A DNA stretch of 64,000 nt from Synechococcales cyanobacterium CNB (GTDB lineage: Bacteria > Planctomycetota > Phycisphaerae > Phycisphaerales > UBA1924), in NCBI GenBank assembly GCA_030263455.1, contig SZOZ01000004.1:173648-237647 (forward strand), given 5' to 3'. Positions 43,978-52,699 of this stretch are shown here, one piece after another (position 1 is the first letter of the stretch; each line of letters starts with the position of its first letter). The notes under the pieces were generated by a model. It searched no databases, had not been told where the DNA came from, and saw only the letters and a list, made by a program, of their open reading frames with translations. Both the position numbers and the translations under genes were made by a program.

Positions 43978-45089
43978 ACCGTACCCACAATATCCAGAAG
44001 TCGAGCGGGGAGCAGCGCACCGAAAAGCGGCAGGGTGAGCGGGGCGCAGAGGAGCACCAGCACGACGCACCATTGCAGGCCGACGAGCGCATAACGACGA
44101 ACCGTTGCAGCGCGCCCCATCGCGGGGAGATTGGCTGGATCGTTCGTGCCGCACTCAGGGCAACGCGGGCTTTCGCTCTCCACCGGGTACGCACAGTGTC
44201 GGCACATCGGTTCAAATCCGGCGTCGGCTGCCCGCGCCCGAACCATCCGTACAACGACCGAGCGGATTGTGAGAATATGCCCGGCTGCCGCTCCAAACCA
44301 GATGCCCGCGATCCCGGCATGTCCCAGGGCCAGCGGGATCTCGTTGTAAGTCCCCTGTCGTGTCGCGTCCAGGAACAACGCGAGTTGCAACTCAAAGAAA
44401 AAAGCGTGCGAGAGCATGGCGAGTCCGGGCCAGAAGACCGAGAGCCATGCCGAGCGTATGAGCGTTGCTGAGCGGTCCACCTTCGAGACAGAAACTCGCG
44501 TCAAGACGGATCGGTCAGAACGACGCACCCACAAGAAAACGAGCGCACAGGCCGCGCCGTGGTAGAACACCAGAAAGGAGCCGCGGAGCAGTGCGTTCGT
44601 CTCTGAAGGACCGAAGGCGTAAAACAGCGCCGCGCTCACGCCACGATACACCTTCACGCCCGGCGTCGTGCTCGGGTCCGGTGGTGCAACGCCGGCAAGA
44701 CCATCCGACACCCGACAGACGCTGCTGGGATCGTGGTAGGCGATTGCAGGTAGATGGCCGGAACCCCTGACCGAGTACGCAGGCGGCGCACCGTCAGACT
44801 CAACGGGCGCCGGCAGTCGCCCAAGCATCACAACCCATTCGAGCGCTGCCGGCGCCCCGTGCGGGTGCCAGACCTGGTTGCCCATGAAGACCTCTGCCGG
44901 CTCATACCGGAACGGCAGGATCGCTCTCTGGACAGGCCCGAAACGGACGATCACGCCGAGCACACCGCAGACCACACCCGCCGCCGCAACCATGCCGACC
45001 GTCCGCCAACGAACACGGCCGCAAACCAACAGCACGGCGACAACCACTGCCGACAGGAGCAGCAACGGTGGGAGCAGATCAACAGACAT
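43956..45089 (-). CDS. Membrane protein with zinc ribbon
   Basis: This 377-residue protein (ATG 45089, weak ribosome site) has several membrane helices at both ends: LLPPLLLLSAVVVAVLLVCG, WRTVGMVAAAGVVCGVLGVI, and YALVGLQWCVVLVLLCAPLT near the C-terminus. Between them is a hydrophilic segment, and a C-terminal C4 zinc ribbon reads CRHCAYPVESES..CPECG. Zinc-ribbon membrane proteins of this style are common in Phycisphaerae; their function is unknown. It lies 26 nt after the Cys-rich secreted gene and overlaps the beta-helix gene. Confidence 0.75.
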   Translation of the reverse strand: MSVDLLPPLLLLSAVVVAVLLVCGRVRWRTVGMVAAAGVVCGVLGVIVRFGPVQRAILPFRYEPAEVFMGNQVWHPHGAPAALEWVVMLGRLPAPVESDGAPPAYSVRGSGHLPAIAYHDPSSVCRVSDGLAGVAPPDPSTTPGVKVYRGVSAALFYAFGPSETNALLRGSFLVFYHGAACALVFLWVRRSDRSVLTRVSVSKVDRSATLIRSAWLSVFWPGLAMLSHAFFFELQLALFLDATRQGTYNEIPLALGHAGIAGIWFGAAAGHILTIRSVVVRMVRARAADAGFEPMCRHCAYPVESESPRCPECGTNDPANLPAMGRAATVRRYALVGLQWCVVLVLLCAPLTLPLFGALLPARLLDIVGTVWKVIVP

Positions 45090-45115
45090 GCGGTGCGTCT
45101 CCCCGGCCGAGGCTC

Positions 45116-46051
45116 TCAGGGGGGCGGCATGCAAGGATCACCCGGCAGCGCATTGGTCCTTGCTCGCTCAATGTAGTTTTCAGTGCCCGTGGCTGCACAG
45201 TCTCTGCACAGAAGCCAAGTTTCTCCTGTCGAAGTCCACGTCCGCGTACAACTGCGAGAATAATGACACACCAAGCCGCCGCCCGATTGAGGAACAGAGT
45301 AAAGAAACGTCCACGCACCGCAAGTCGGCGCGCCGTAGGTGTAGGTGCACTTGCACGGCCACGAACAGGTGCTGGAGATCGTGGCAGTTCCGAAGTAGGC
45401 CATCTCCACATCAGACGCCAAATCGTTCAAGAGAGACTGCATGGCATTGACTGACTGTTGGTCGCACGGTGCAACGCCGCCCGCCTCCAGCGAGGACATG
45501 ATCGGTGCGACCTGCCACCCGGCCACCGCCAAGCCATCCACCACAGCGGCGGCATTTTCTGACTGCTGCACAACCGGCTGGATGGGGTCGTCGAAGAACA
45601 GGCCATTGACGAGCGGAACCGGAGGCGTTGCAGCCTCCGGTTCTACCGATTCCGCGGCCTCGTTGAGTTCAACATCGAGCGTGAACGCAAGCGGGTCGTT
45701 CAGGTGCGATCGAACCCACCAGACCGCTTCTCCCAGATCCCGCTGCTCCCATCCCCAAGAGGTCCACGACCCGTTCGCTTCTCGTTGGTACCAGACGAGT
45801 TCGATGTTCGATCCGATTGCCAGTCCATCTTCCAGCAGCGCCAGGAACCCACGAATCTCGTTAGCACTGGTAGCCGGGCAGAACAACCAGCCTCTGGCGC
45901 TGATCTGCATGTAGTTGACGTCGGAGTTCTGCGAATACTGGGCATGAGCGGGTGCAAAACAACAGAGAGCCACGCTCAGGCAGGCGAGAAGGCAGAGTGA
46001 GGCAGAGTGAGGCAGAGTGAGGCAGAGTGCGCATTCGTTTTCTCCTTCCAC
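45116..46051 (-). CDS. Cys-rich secreted protein with repeat-interrupted signal peptide (possibly phase-variable)
   Basis: As read here from GTG 46051 the product has 311 residues: MEGENECALC, then a hydrophobic stretch ending CCFAPAHA. This leader has no positive charge and is poor as a signal peptide. A far better start, ATG 46034 with AAGGAG 7 nt upstream, is out of frame in this copy and gives only a 57-residue peptide. Removing one of four 10-bp repeats (45991-46030) would put it in frame as MRTLPHSASLCLLACLSVAL...AHA, an ideal signal peptide. The mature part has a disordered middle and a C-terminal Cys-rich domain (TCSWPCKCTYTYG, CHYSRSCTRTW, WLLCRDCA), probably disulfide-bonded. No family is recognised. 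It is the first gene of a three-gene operon. Confidence 0.7.
   Translation of the reverse strand: MEGENECALCLTLPHSASLCLLACLSVALCCFAPAHAQYSQNSDVNYMQISARGWLFCPATSANEIRGFLALLEDGLAIGSNIELVWYQREANGSWTSWGWEQRDLGEAVWWVRSHLNDPLAFTLDVELNEAAESVEPEAATPPVPLVNGLFFDDPIQPVVQQSENAAAVVDGLAVAGWQVAPIMSSLEAGGVAPCDQQSVNAMQSLLNDLASDVEMAYFGTATISSTCSWPCKCTYTYGAPTCGAWTFLYSVPQSGGGLVCHYSRSCTRTWTSTGETWLLCRDCAATGTENYIERARTNALPGDPCMPPP
45991..46030. repeat. 10-bp tandem repeat, four units, inside a signal-peptide coding region
   Basis: GGCAGAGTGA stands three times on the plus strand, followed by GGCAGAGTGC. Ten is not a multiple of three, so each unit gained or lost shifts the reading frame of the minus-strand gene. Confidence 0.97.
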
Positions 46052-46221
46052 GAAGTGTCCCCAGCGTACCCGCAAGCACTCCCCTCTGTCAACTCGCCGT
46101 GCTTCCATCGCAGGCGGTCCCGAACAAACTACGTGCGCTGCCCCCGAGCCGTTGCCGCCTCTTCAAGTACACCATCCCCATGACCGACCGGAGATCATGC
46201 CAGTCCTGGTATCGGTGAGCC

Positions 46222-47439
46222 TCACCCCACTACCGCGCACACCTTCTTCGCCGCATCCCCCAGGTCCGTCGCGGCCTGGAGCGTCGGCAGCGTCGCGGCG
46301 GCATCGTTCAGGAGTTTCCGCCCTGCCTCGACGTTCGAGCCTTCGAGGCGGACGACGAGGGGGACCGTGAAGCCGACCTCGCGAGCGGCGTTCACGACGC
46401 CGCGGGCGATCACGGCGCAGTCCATGATCCCACCGAAGATGTTGACGAGGATGCCCTTGACACGCTTGTCCGAGAGGATGATGCGGAAGGCCTCGGTGAC
46501 GGCCTCCTCGCTCGCGCTCCCGCCGACGTCGAGGAAGTTGGCCGGCTCCCCGCCGTGCAGTTTCACCACGTCCATCGTCGCCATCGCAAGGCCCGCTCCG
46601 TTCACGAGGCACCCGATGTTGCCGTCGAGCGCGATGTACGACAGGCCGAAGGCGTGGGCACGCAACTCGGCCGGGTTCTCCTCGCTCGGATCGAACAGCG
46701 CCTGCACGTCCTTGTGGCGGAAGGTCGCGTTGTCGTCGAAGTTGAACTTGGCGTCGATGGCCATGACGGATTGGGACTGGGGCTTGGAGTCCGAGGCATG
46801 AGGCGCGGTGAGCACCAGCGGGTTGATCTCCGCCAGCGTGCAGTCCTTTTCCACGAACAGCCGCGCCAGCCGCATCATCACGTCCGCGGCCTGGATCGCC
46901 AGCCGCCCGGTGAAGCCGAGCGCGAACGCCACACGCCGCGCCTGGTGCGCCTGCAACCCCAGCAGCGGGTGCAGCGGCTCGCGCACGATGGCGTCCGGGC
47001 GTGCGTGCGCCACCTGCTCGATCTCCACCCCACCCTCGGCCGACGCGATGAGCACGTTGCGGCGCGACTTGCGGTCGGTCGTGATCGCCAGGTAGTACTC
47101 GCGGGCGATCTCAACCCCCGCCGCGATGAGCAGCTTGCGGACCTCCAGCCCCTCCGGCCCCGTCTGCACGCTCACCATGCGGTGCGTGAGCATGAACCGC
47201 GCCGCCTGCTCCGCCTCGTCGGCCGAGCGCACCAGCTTCACGAACCCGGCCTTGCCGCGCCCGCCCGCGTGAACCTGGGCCTTGACGACGGCCAGCCCGC
47301 CCTCGCCGAGGCCGGCTTCCGCAACGACCTTCTTGTACGCCGCGGCCGCCTGCTCGATGGACGTGACGACCTCGCCCGGCGGAACCGGGATGCCGGCCTC
47401 ACGGAGCAACTCCCTCGCCTGGTACTCGTGAATCTTCAT
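46222..47439 (-). CDS. sucC: Succinyl-CoA synthetase (ADP-forming) subunit beta
   Basis: This nucleotide-binding subunit of the TCA-cycle enzyme joins succinate, CoA and ATP/GTP; it has 405 residues. The start at 47439 (MKIHEYQARELLREAGIPVP) matches the family and has GGAGG in front. The ATP-grasp domain has KAQVHAGGRGKAGFVKL and the metal/nucleotide block AEINPLVL; the C-terminal domain has LDVGGSASEEAV and GILVNIFGGIMDC. An insert rich in Ser and Gln (APHASDSKPQSQSV) follows the NPLVL block. sucD is not in the window, although it is normally adjacent. Confidence 0.95.
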   Translation of the reverse strand: MKIHEYQARELLREAGIPVPPGEVVTSIEQAAAAYKKVVAEAGLGEGGLAVVKAQVHAGGRGKAGFVKLVRSADEAEQAARFMLTHRMVSVQTGPEGLEVRKLLIAAGVEIAREYYLAITTDRKSRRNVLIASAEGGVEIEQVAHARPDAIVREPLHPLLGLQAHQARRVAFALGFTGRLAIQAADVMMRLARLFVEKDCTLAEINPLVLTAPHASDSKPQSQSVMAIDAKFNFDDNATFRHKDVQALFDPSEENPAELRAHAFGLSYIALDGNIGCLVNGAGLAMATMDVVKLHGGEPANFLDVGGSASEEAVTEAFRIILSDKRVKGILVNIFGGIMDCAVIARGVVNAAREVGFTVPLVVRLEGSNVEAGRKLLNDAAATLPTLQAATDLGDAAKKVCAVVG

Positions 47440-47521
47440 GCGCGCCTCCGTGAACAGCCTGCCTGCGAGCGGCATGGTACACCGGCAACGGCAGAGCGGC
47501 AGGTCTGAGATGACCAGCCGG

Positions 47522-47527
47522 TATCAT
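47522..47527 (+). promoter_or_regulatory. -10-like element 6 nt before a start codon
   Basis: TATCAT (5 of 6 consensus bases) is followed by CGCGCG and the ATG at 47534. This suggests a leaderless transcript and supports that start. Confidence 0.4.
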
Positions 47528-47533
47528 CGCGCG

Positions 47534-48382
47534 ATGCAACGGCTCCGCTCCGCCTCGGATCGCGCCATCCAGCGGGCACGCAACGCACTGTGGGAGTTCG
47601 TGCGCGCCGGCCGAACGCAACACCGCCGCCACGGCGCGAGCGCAGCCGGGCCGCCCGGCCTCGCGCACTACCCCGCCTCCGACCCCGCGACGCACCGGCC
47701 GTGCTACGCGCTGCCCGCCTGGATGGACCGCGCCATCCCGTGGGTTGCCTCGCTCGAACGCCTCTACGCGATGCCCGCGTCGTGGCCCGGCTCGCTTTCG
47801 CCCGAGGCGGGGCTGCTGCTCTACGCCCTCGTCCGCAACGCCGCGCCGCGCGTCGTCGTCGAGACCGGCACCTTCATGAGCGTCAGCACGCACTGGATCG
47901 CCGCCGCGCTGCGCGACGCGGGCCCCGGCCGTCGCCTCCACTGCTTCGACCGATTCGACACGCTCGCCTGGGCGCACCCCGACGCGCTCGCCGCGGCCCG
48001 CGTGCCCGATGATCTCTCGTTCGTCCGCGACGCCCTCCGCCGCGCCGAACTCGACGACCTCGTCACCCTCCACCGCGGCGACAGCGCACGCGAGATCACC
48101 CGTGCCGCGCCCGACCTCGCCGCCTCGGGCGTGCAGCTCGCCTTCATCGACGGCGACCACGCCCTCGCCGGGGTCACGCGCGACTTCCGCGCCGTCGAGC
48201 CGTTCCTCGACACCGGCGGCTCCGTCGTCCTGCACGACGTCTTCCCCGACCAGTGCGGCCACGACGGCCCACGCCGGTTCATCGACGCTCTCCCCGCCCT
48301 CGCCGAGGGCCGCTACACCGCCTGCAACCTCTACACCTCGCCGTACAACTACGGCATGGCCGTGCTGCGGCGAATCCGCTGA
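47534..48382 (+). CDS. Class I SAM-dependent methyltransferase
   Basis: This 282-residue enzyme resembles the Methyltransf_24 family. The SAM-binding motif I is VVVETGTFMSVSTHW, the acidic residue that binds the ribose is in LHCFDRFD, and motif IV is QLAFIDGDHALAGVTRD, followed by GGSVVLHDVFPD. The substrate is unknown; relatives act on sugars or small molecules. The ATG at 47534 was chosen because TATCAT stands 6 nt before it; ATG 47510 is an alternative. It diverges from sucC. Confidence 0.82.
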   Translation: MQRLRSASDRAIQRARNALWEFVRAGRTQHRRHGASAAGPPGLAHYPASDPATHRPCYALPAWMDRAIPWVASLERLYAMPASWPGSLSPEAGLLLYALVRNAAPRVVVETGTFMSVSTHWIAAALRDAGPGRRLHCFDRFDTLAWAHPDALAAARVPDDLSFVRDALRRAELDDLVTLHRGDSAREITRAAPDLAASGVQLAFIDGDHALAGVTRDFRAVEPFLDTGGSVVLHDVFPDQCGHDGPRRFIDALPALAEGRYTACNLYTSPYNYGMAVLRRIR

Positions 48383-48460
48383 CACACCGCTAACACCCGC
48401 CGTTTCCGCGGCGTCTCCTCTGCGACGGCCATCACGCCGTTCCACACAGGAGACACACCC

Positions 48461-49222
48461 ATGCCGGGCACTCGCCTCACCACCCTCGCGCTCGCGGGCC
48501 TGATCGGGCTTGCGACCTCGCCCACCCTCCTCGCCACCGCCGCCGGCGGCGAGCGCGGCTCCGCCCCGGCGGCCGAGCACGCGACAGCCGGCCCCCCCCT
48601 CGTCTGCGTCGAGATCGAGATCGGCGACGCGAAGAGCCTGCCGTGGGGCAAAGGCGCGTTCGAGGGCGCGGGCAAGGGCGCGAACATGAAGCGCATCGCC
48701 GAGCAGACGCTCGAACTCCTGAGCGCGACGGACTCGACGCTCGTCCGCATGGAGACGCTACGCCGCGCGACCGTCTACCTGTACCGCGACGAGTCCGCGT
48801 GCGCCGGCCTGCTCGCGCGTCTCGCGTGGATCGCCCTCGACCGCGAGGCCGACGCCGGCGCCACCGCCGCGGAGCGCGCCCGCGCCTGGTTCGACGCCGG
48901 CTACTTCGCCGCCTGCCTCTGGCACATGAACATCAGCCCGGACAAGTCGCGCCCCGGCTTCGCCGCGGACGTGCAGGGCTATGCCTGGCTCGTTCGCGCG
49001 ATCGACCTCTCCGGAGGCGACCCGGCGATGGAGTTCGCGGCGGCAAACGCCGTCCACCCAGGCGTGCGCAAGAGCCAGCGCGACCTCTACGAGGCCCACA
49101 TGCGGCGCGCCATCCGGGGCGTCCACGACGAGAAGTCGCTCCTGCGCGCGAACATCGACGCCCATCTCGCCCACTGGAACGAGTCCGCCGCCGCCATTCT
49201 CCGCACCGCCGACTCGCGGTAA
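48461..49222 (+). CDS. Secreted hypothetical protein
   Basis: This 253-residue protein (AGGAG eight nt before the ATG) has a signal peptide (MPGTRLTTLALAGLIGLATS). The mature part is helical and Ala-rich (MKRIAEQTLELLSATDSTLVR, WIALDREADAGATAAERARA, AWFDAGYFAACLWHMNIS) and may form tetratricopeptide-like helix pairs. No family is recognised. The ECF sigma gene follows 9 nt after its stop, so it may belong to the sigma operon and be its reporter or target in the periplasm; this is inference. Confidence 0.75.
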   Translation: MPGTRLTTLALAGLIGLATSPTLLATAAGGERGSAPAAEHATAGPPLVCVEIEIGDAKSLPWGKGAFEGAGKGANMKRIAEQTLELLSATDSTLVRMETLRRATVYLYRDESACAGLLARLAWIALDREADAGATAAERARAWFDAGYFAACLWHMNISPDKSRPGFAADVQGYAWLVRAIDLSGGDPAMEFAAANAVHPGVRKSQRDLYEAHMRRAIRGVHDEKSLLRANIDAHLAHWNESAAAILRTADSR

Positions 49223-49231
49223 GGTGATCGC

Positions 49232-49852
49232 GTGGACCACGCCGCGCAAGACCCGACGCATGCCCTCGGCGTCGCGCTCCACGCCGGAGCGCGGCAGCCG
49301 TGCGCGCCCGAGGCCGCGCACGCCGAGCCTTCCGATGCCGAGTTGCTCGCCCGTGCGCGCGCCGGGGACCGATATGCCTTTGCCGATCTCTATGTGCGCT
49401 ATGTCGGGCTGGTGCGGGGAGTGCTGCTGGCTCGCGCGCCGCGCTCCGACTGCGACGACCTTGCGCAGGAGGTCTTCATCCGCGCGTGGCAGCGGCTCGA
49501 CGACCTCCGCAGCGACGAATCGCTCGGCCCCTGGCTCGCAGCCTCGGCACGGGCCAGGGCGGGCGATCACAGACGCACCGCGGCACGCCGCGCCCGCCGC
49601 GAGGCCGCCGCGGCCGCACGCTCGACGCGCGACACCAGTGCCGAAGGCATCACCGCCGCCCGCGCGCTCGACGCGATCCGCTCGCTCCCCGAGGCCTACC
49701 GCGACACGCTCGCGCTCCGACTCATCGAACAGATGCCCGGCCCGCTCATCGCACGCCGGCTCGGACTCACCGAAGGCTCCGTCCGCGTGAACCTGCACCG
49801 CGGCATGAAACTCCTCCGCGAACGACTCGGCATCGAAGAGGCAGCACCATGA
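49232..49852 (+). CDS. ECF-type RNA polymerase sigma factor
   Basis: This 206-residue factor starts at GTG 49232 after AAGGTGA. The N-terminal 30 residues are non-conserved. Region 2 follows (ELLARARAGDRYAFADLYVRY, CDDLAQEVFIRAWQRLDDL), then an Arg/Ala-rich linker and region 4 (LPEAYRDTLALRLIEQ, IARRLGLTEGSVRVNLHRGMKLLRERL). Its stop overlaps the start of the FecR-like gene (ATGA), which suggests that the product is held by that membrane protein. Confidence 0.92.
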   Translation: MDHAAQDPTHALGVALHAGARQPCAPEAAHAEPSDAELLARARAGDRYAFADLYVRYVGLVRGVLLARAPRSDCDDLAQEVFIRAWQRLDDLRSDESLGPWLAASARARAGDHRRTAARRARREAAAAARSTRDTSAEGITAARALDAIRSLPEAYRDTLALRLIEQMPGPLIARRLGLTEGSVRVNLHRGMKLLRERLGIEEAAP

Positions 49853-50859
49853 CACCTCCCCCCGACAACCCGTACCTCTGGGACCGCACCGGCGAGCCTG
49901 ACCCCCGCGTCGCCTCGCTCGAACGCGCCCTGCGATCGGAACGGGCCGCGCCGGACGCGGCCGCCCTCCTCTCCGCGCTCACCGAGCGCGGTACCGTCGC
50001 CGCCGCGCCTCGCAGGCACGCGCCGGCCCTGCCGCGTTCGCCGGTGCTGCGCGTGTCGCTCGCCGCGGCGGCCGCCGTCGCTCTCTCGCTCGTGGGCTGG
50101 CTCGTCGTGCGCCCCGCTCTCTCGCCCGCCTGGGAGATCGCCGCGCTGACGGGCGACGTACGCCTCGACTCGTCGGCGCTCGCCGGCACGCGCGGCTGGC
50201 GCGAGGGCCGATGGGTCGAGACGGCCGAAGGCTCGCGCGCCCGCCTCACCGGCGCCGGCGTCGGCCGCGTCACCGTCGAGGGCGGCTCGCGCCTGCGCCT
50301 CCTCCGCGCCAGAGCCGGCGAGCACCGCCTCGAACTCGCCCGCGGCGAGATCAGCGCGTTCATCTACGCCCCCCCCCGCCTCTTCTTCGTCGAGACGCCC
50401 GCCGCCACCGCCATCGACATGGGCTGCGCCTACGACCTCGCGGTCGGCGAACGCGGCGACGGCATCCTCCGAGTCACCGCGGGCTGGGTGGAGCTCCGGG
50501 CAAGGCCCGTCGCTTCGCGCGTCCCCGCGGGCGCATCCTGCCGCATCTCGGGCGCGTCCGGCCCCGGCATCCCGGTCTTCGACGACGCCCCCCCCTCGGT
50601 CCACGCCGCCGCCGACGCCCTCGAACGGAGCGGCACGGACGCCGACGCCCTCGCCGACCTGCTCGCCGCGGCCCGCCCGCGCGACTCGCTCACGCTCTGG
50701 CACCTCATCCCGCGCACCGAGGGCGACTCGCGCGCCGCCGTCATCGCCCGCCTCGCCGGCATCGCCCCCCCCGCCGATGCCGCCGTCACCGCCGATGCCG
50801 CCTCCCTCGACCCCGTCGCCCTCGACCGCTGGTGGGAAGACCTGCGCCGCGCCTGGTAA
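49849..50859 (+). CDS. FecR-like membrane protein (probable anti-sigma partner)
   Basis: This 336-residue protein has a cytoplasmic N-terminal part (about 1-66), one membrane helix (67-87, [20 protein letters not shown]) and a periplasmic FecR-like domain ([64 protein letters not shown]). The C-terminal 130 residues are Ala/Pro-rich. FecR proteins regulate ECF factors across the membrane, and the 4-nt overlap with the sigma gene fits this. No canonical zinc-binding anti-sigma motif is seen in the short cytoplasmic part, so the mode of binding is unclear. Confidence 0.85.
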   Translation: MTPPPDNPYLWDRTGEPDPRVASLERALRSERAAPDAAALLSALTERGTVAAAPRRHAPALPRSPVLRVSLAAAAAVALSLVGWLVVRPALSPAWEIAALTGDVRLDSSALAGTRGWREGRWVETAEGSRARLTGAGVGRVTVEGGSRLRLLRARAGEHRLELARGEISAFIYAPPRLFFVETPAATAIDMGCAYDLAVGERGDGILRVTAGWVELRARPVASRVPAGASCRISGASGPGIPVFDDAPPSVHAAADALERSGTDADALADLLAAARPRDSLTLWHLIPRTEGDSRAAVIARLAGIAPPADAAVTADAASLDPVALDRWWEDLRRAW

Positions 50860-50917
50860 GGCCCGCAACCGAGGGCGTTGCCGCAACGGCCCGCCCGCCC
50901 CCTGCGTAAAGTTCCTG

Positions 50918-51703
50918 ATGCGGCCACCGCGCACCACCGCCGCGCGCCCGGGCTTCTCGCTCGTCGAGCTTCTCGTCGCCATCGCCATCATCGCCCTGCT
51001 GATCGGCGTGCTGCTGCCCGCCCTCGGCAAGGCACGCCGCGCCGCACGCGACGCCGCATGCCTGAGCAACCTCCGCCAGCACGGCATCGCCTGGACCATG
51101 TACCTCGACGACTTCGACCGGTTCCCATGGGGCGCAGACCCCGAATACAACAAGAAACTCCGCTGGGGCTGGGGCGGCGTCCACTTCTACGGCTACGACG
51201 GCGAAGACCCCGACGCGCCCTCCGACCTCCTCGCCGTCCGACGGCCCGTCAACCCCTACCTCGGCCTCGACGAAACCACCGACGCCTTCGCCCGCATCTT
51301 CCGGTGCCCCAACGACGACGGCATCCGCTACTTCGGACACCCCGAAGTCCCCATCCCCTGGGAGGAGTTCGGCGCGGCCAGCCGCGCGGGCGAAACCACC
51401 GTCTTCGGCATGATGGGCAACAGCTACGAGGCCAACCGCGTCATGTACGAGCGACGCATCAACAACACCCCCGTCTACGGCCCCTGGTTCGGACCCGACC
51501 GCGTCAAGGTCGTCCCCTCGCGCTTCGTCCTCCTCGGCGACTCCGGCGCCATGACGGTTGCCCTCCACCGACGGACCTTCGAGTGGATCGTCTACGCCTG
51601 GTGGCACGGCACGGGCCGCGGCCAGCTGACCTTCCTCGACGGCTCGGCCCGCAACGAGAACGTCGTCGGGGAAGGGGCGTACTCGATGGGGTTCGGGCCG
51701 TGA
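50918..51703 (+). CDS. Type II secretion/type IV pilin-like prepilin (DUF1559-like)
   Basis: This 261-residue protein has the prepilin leader [12 protein letters not shown]^[11 protein letters not shown], with the Glu at mature position 5 and a 20-residue hydrophobic helix ([17 protein letters not shown]). The C-terminal part is a long beta domain with the family blocks [17 protein letters not shown] and [15 protein letters not shown]. Such pseudopilins are found in large paralogue sets in planctomycetes and are processed by a prepilin peptidase. It follows the FecR-like gene by 58 nt. The ATG at 50918 lacks a clear ribosome site. Confidence 0.9.
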   Translation: MRPPRTTAARPGFSLVELLVAIAIIALLIGVLLPALGKARRAARDAACLSNLRQHGIAWTMYLDDFDRFPWGADPEYNKKLRWGWGGVHFYGYDGEDPDAPSDLLAVRRPVNPYLGLDETTDAFARIFRCPNDDGIRYFGHPEVPIPWEEFGAASRAGETTVFGMMGNSYEANRVMYERRINNTPVYGPWFGPDRVKVVPSRFVLLGDSGAMTVALHRRTFEWIVYAWWHGTGRGQLTFLDGSARNENVVGEGAYSMGFGP

Positions 51704-52175
51704 CGAGCCGGGCACGGCGTCAGCATGGCTCCGCCGACCCGCCCCCATTCCTTGTTCATACGCAATGAGTGTCGGTTGAGCACGGGCGAGCGCACCAGCC
51801 GGGCCGAAGGGAGCGGCAGTGCCCCGCCGGAGGGGCGGCCCGCGTGCGCGCCGAACCGGACGCACCGGGCGGAGATCCTCTGGTTGTTCGCCCGCCGCCG
51901 CGTGCGCGAACACGGTCGGGCAGGAGGCCGACGAGCATCGTCAAGCCCGAAGCCGCCGTCCCGGCCGCCTTCCTTCCATTCTCCTTCCCCTCGTGGGGCG
52001 GCCGTCGCGGCCGCCTCCTCCTCCCTCATGCACCCCTCGGTCGGGTACCCGCCCCGGCCGCCCCTCCGGGGCTGAGGCATGGCCCCCTCAGCCCCCGCGC
52101 GCGGCAGGCCACGCGACAATCGTGCGCCGAGCGCACCGAGGTCGCAAGGTCGGCGAAGGGGTCGGTTCTCGAACA
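51704..52175. other. GC-rich intergenic region with strong hairpins
   Basis: No reading frame here looks like protein. Two strong inverted repeats stand out. GCGGCCG-TCG-CGGCCGC lies at 51998-52014. GGGGCTGAGG pairs with CCTCAGCCCC at 52068-52077/52086-52095, around an 8-nt loop. Neither has a T tract. The region lies beside decayed methyltransferase genes and may be part of the same degenerate insertion. Confidence 0.5.
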
Positions 52176-52391
52176 TCATTCCTGCTCGCCTCCTGTCGGC
52201 ATTGCGAACTCCAGCCGATCGACGAGAAGCCCGTCGATGTCCTCCAGGTCGAGCATGTACTTGGGCGGCCGGGGCATGCCGTTTGAGTTACGACCCTGCT
52301 TCATCTCGCCCAATCGCCGAGCGGACTCCCGGTCGAGGCGAAGAAAGAGAATCTCCGTCAGGATCGCCCGGGTCTTGCGGTAGCGCGACAC
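52176..52391 (-). pseudogene. Small ORF, perhaps 5'-frameshifted
   Basis: The 71-residue frame from GTG 52391 (MSRYRKTRAILTEILFLRLD) reads as a well-formed helical protein (KYMLDLEDIDGLLVDRLEFA) ending TGGEQE. In another frame just upstream, ATG 52462 begins MTAIPGVHPIAGDWEANNTA, which also looks protein-like and would join this frame if about 1-2 bases (mod 3) were changed near 52395. It may therefore be one gene of about 95 residues broken by a frameshift. Not recognised. Confidence 0.4.
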
Positions 52392-52477
52392 CGAGGTGCG
52401 GAGGCGGTGTTGTTCGCCTCCCAGTCTCCGGCAATCGGATGCACACCGGGTATCGCGGTCATCCGCCCATCACTCCG

Positions 52478-52699
52478 TTAGCGGTACACTGCGCCTCTGT
52501 CATGGGCCGCCTTCGACGCTTCGGCTTCGATTCGCTCGTCCGGCACATCGTTGGCGATCTGAAGCGTTGTCGCAAGCACGTCGTCAAGCACCAGTTGTTT
52601 ATGGTCGAGCCGCTCCTCAATGTGGCCGAGCAACCGGATGGTGCGGTTGTGATAGCGGAAGACGTGCTGGAAAGATTCCGTGCTGGCCATGTGATGCAT
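52478..52699 (-). CDS. Small helical protein coupled to a truncated methyltransferase
   Basis: This 73-residue ORF starts at ATG 52699, whose first base is shared with the upstream stop codon (TGATG), the signature of translational coupling. The sequence (MHHMASTESFQHVFRYHNRT, then LDHKQLVLDDVLATTLQIAN) is mostly helical, soluble and not recognised. It could be a real accessory protein of the methyltransferase locus or a frame formed by the deletion that truncated it. Confidence 0.45.
   Translation of the reverse strand: MHHMASTESFQHVFRYHNRTIRLLGHIEERLDHKQLVLDDVLATTLQIANDVPDERIEAEASKAAHDRGAVYR

Noticed and set aside
45991..46030. CRISPR array
   Set aside because: Units are 10 bp and directly adjacent with no spacers; no cas genes are present.
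51592..52179. Open frames of 116-204 codons on both strands between the pseudopilin and the methyltransferase remnants
   Set aside because: Composition is Arg/Gly/Pro-rich with no start signal, hydrophobic pattern or domain. The stretch is treated as non-coding.
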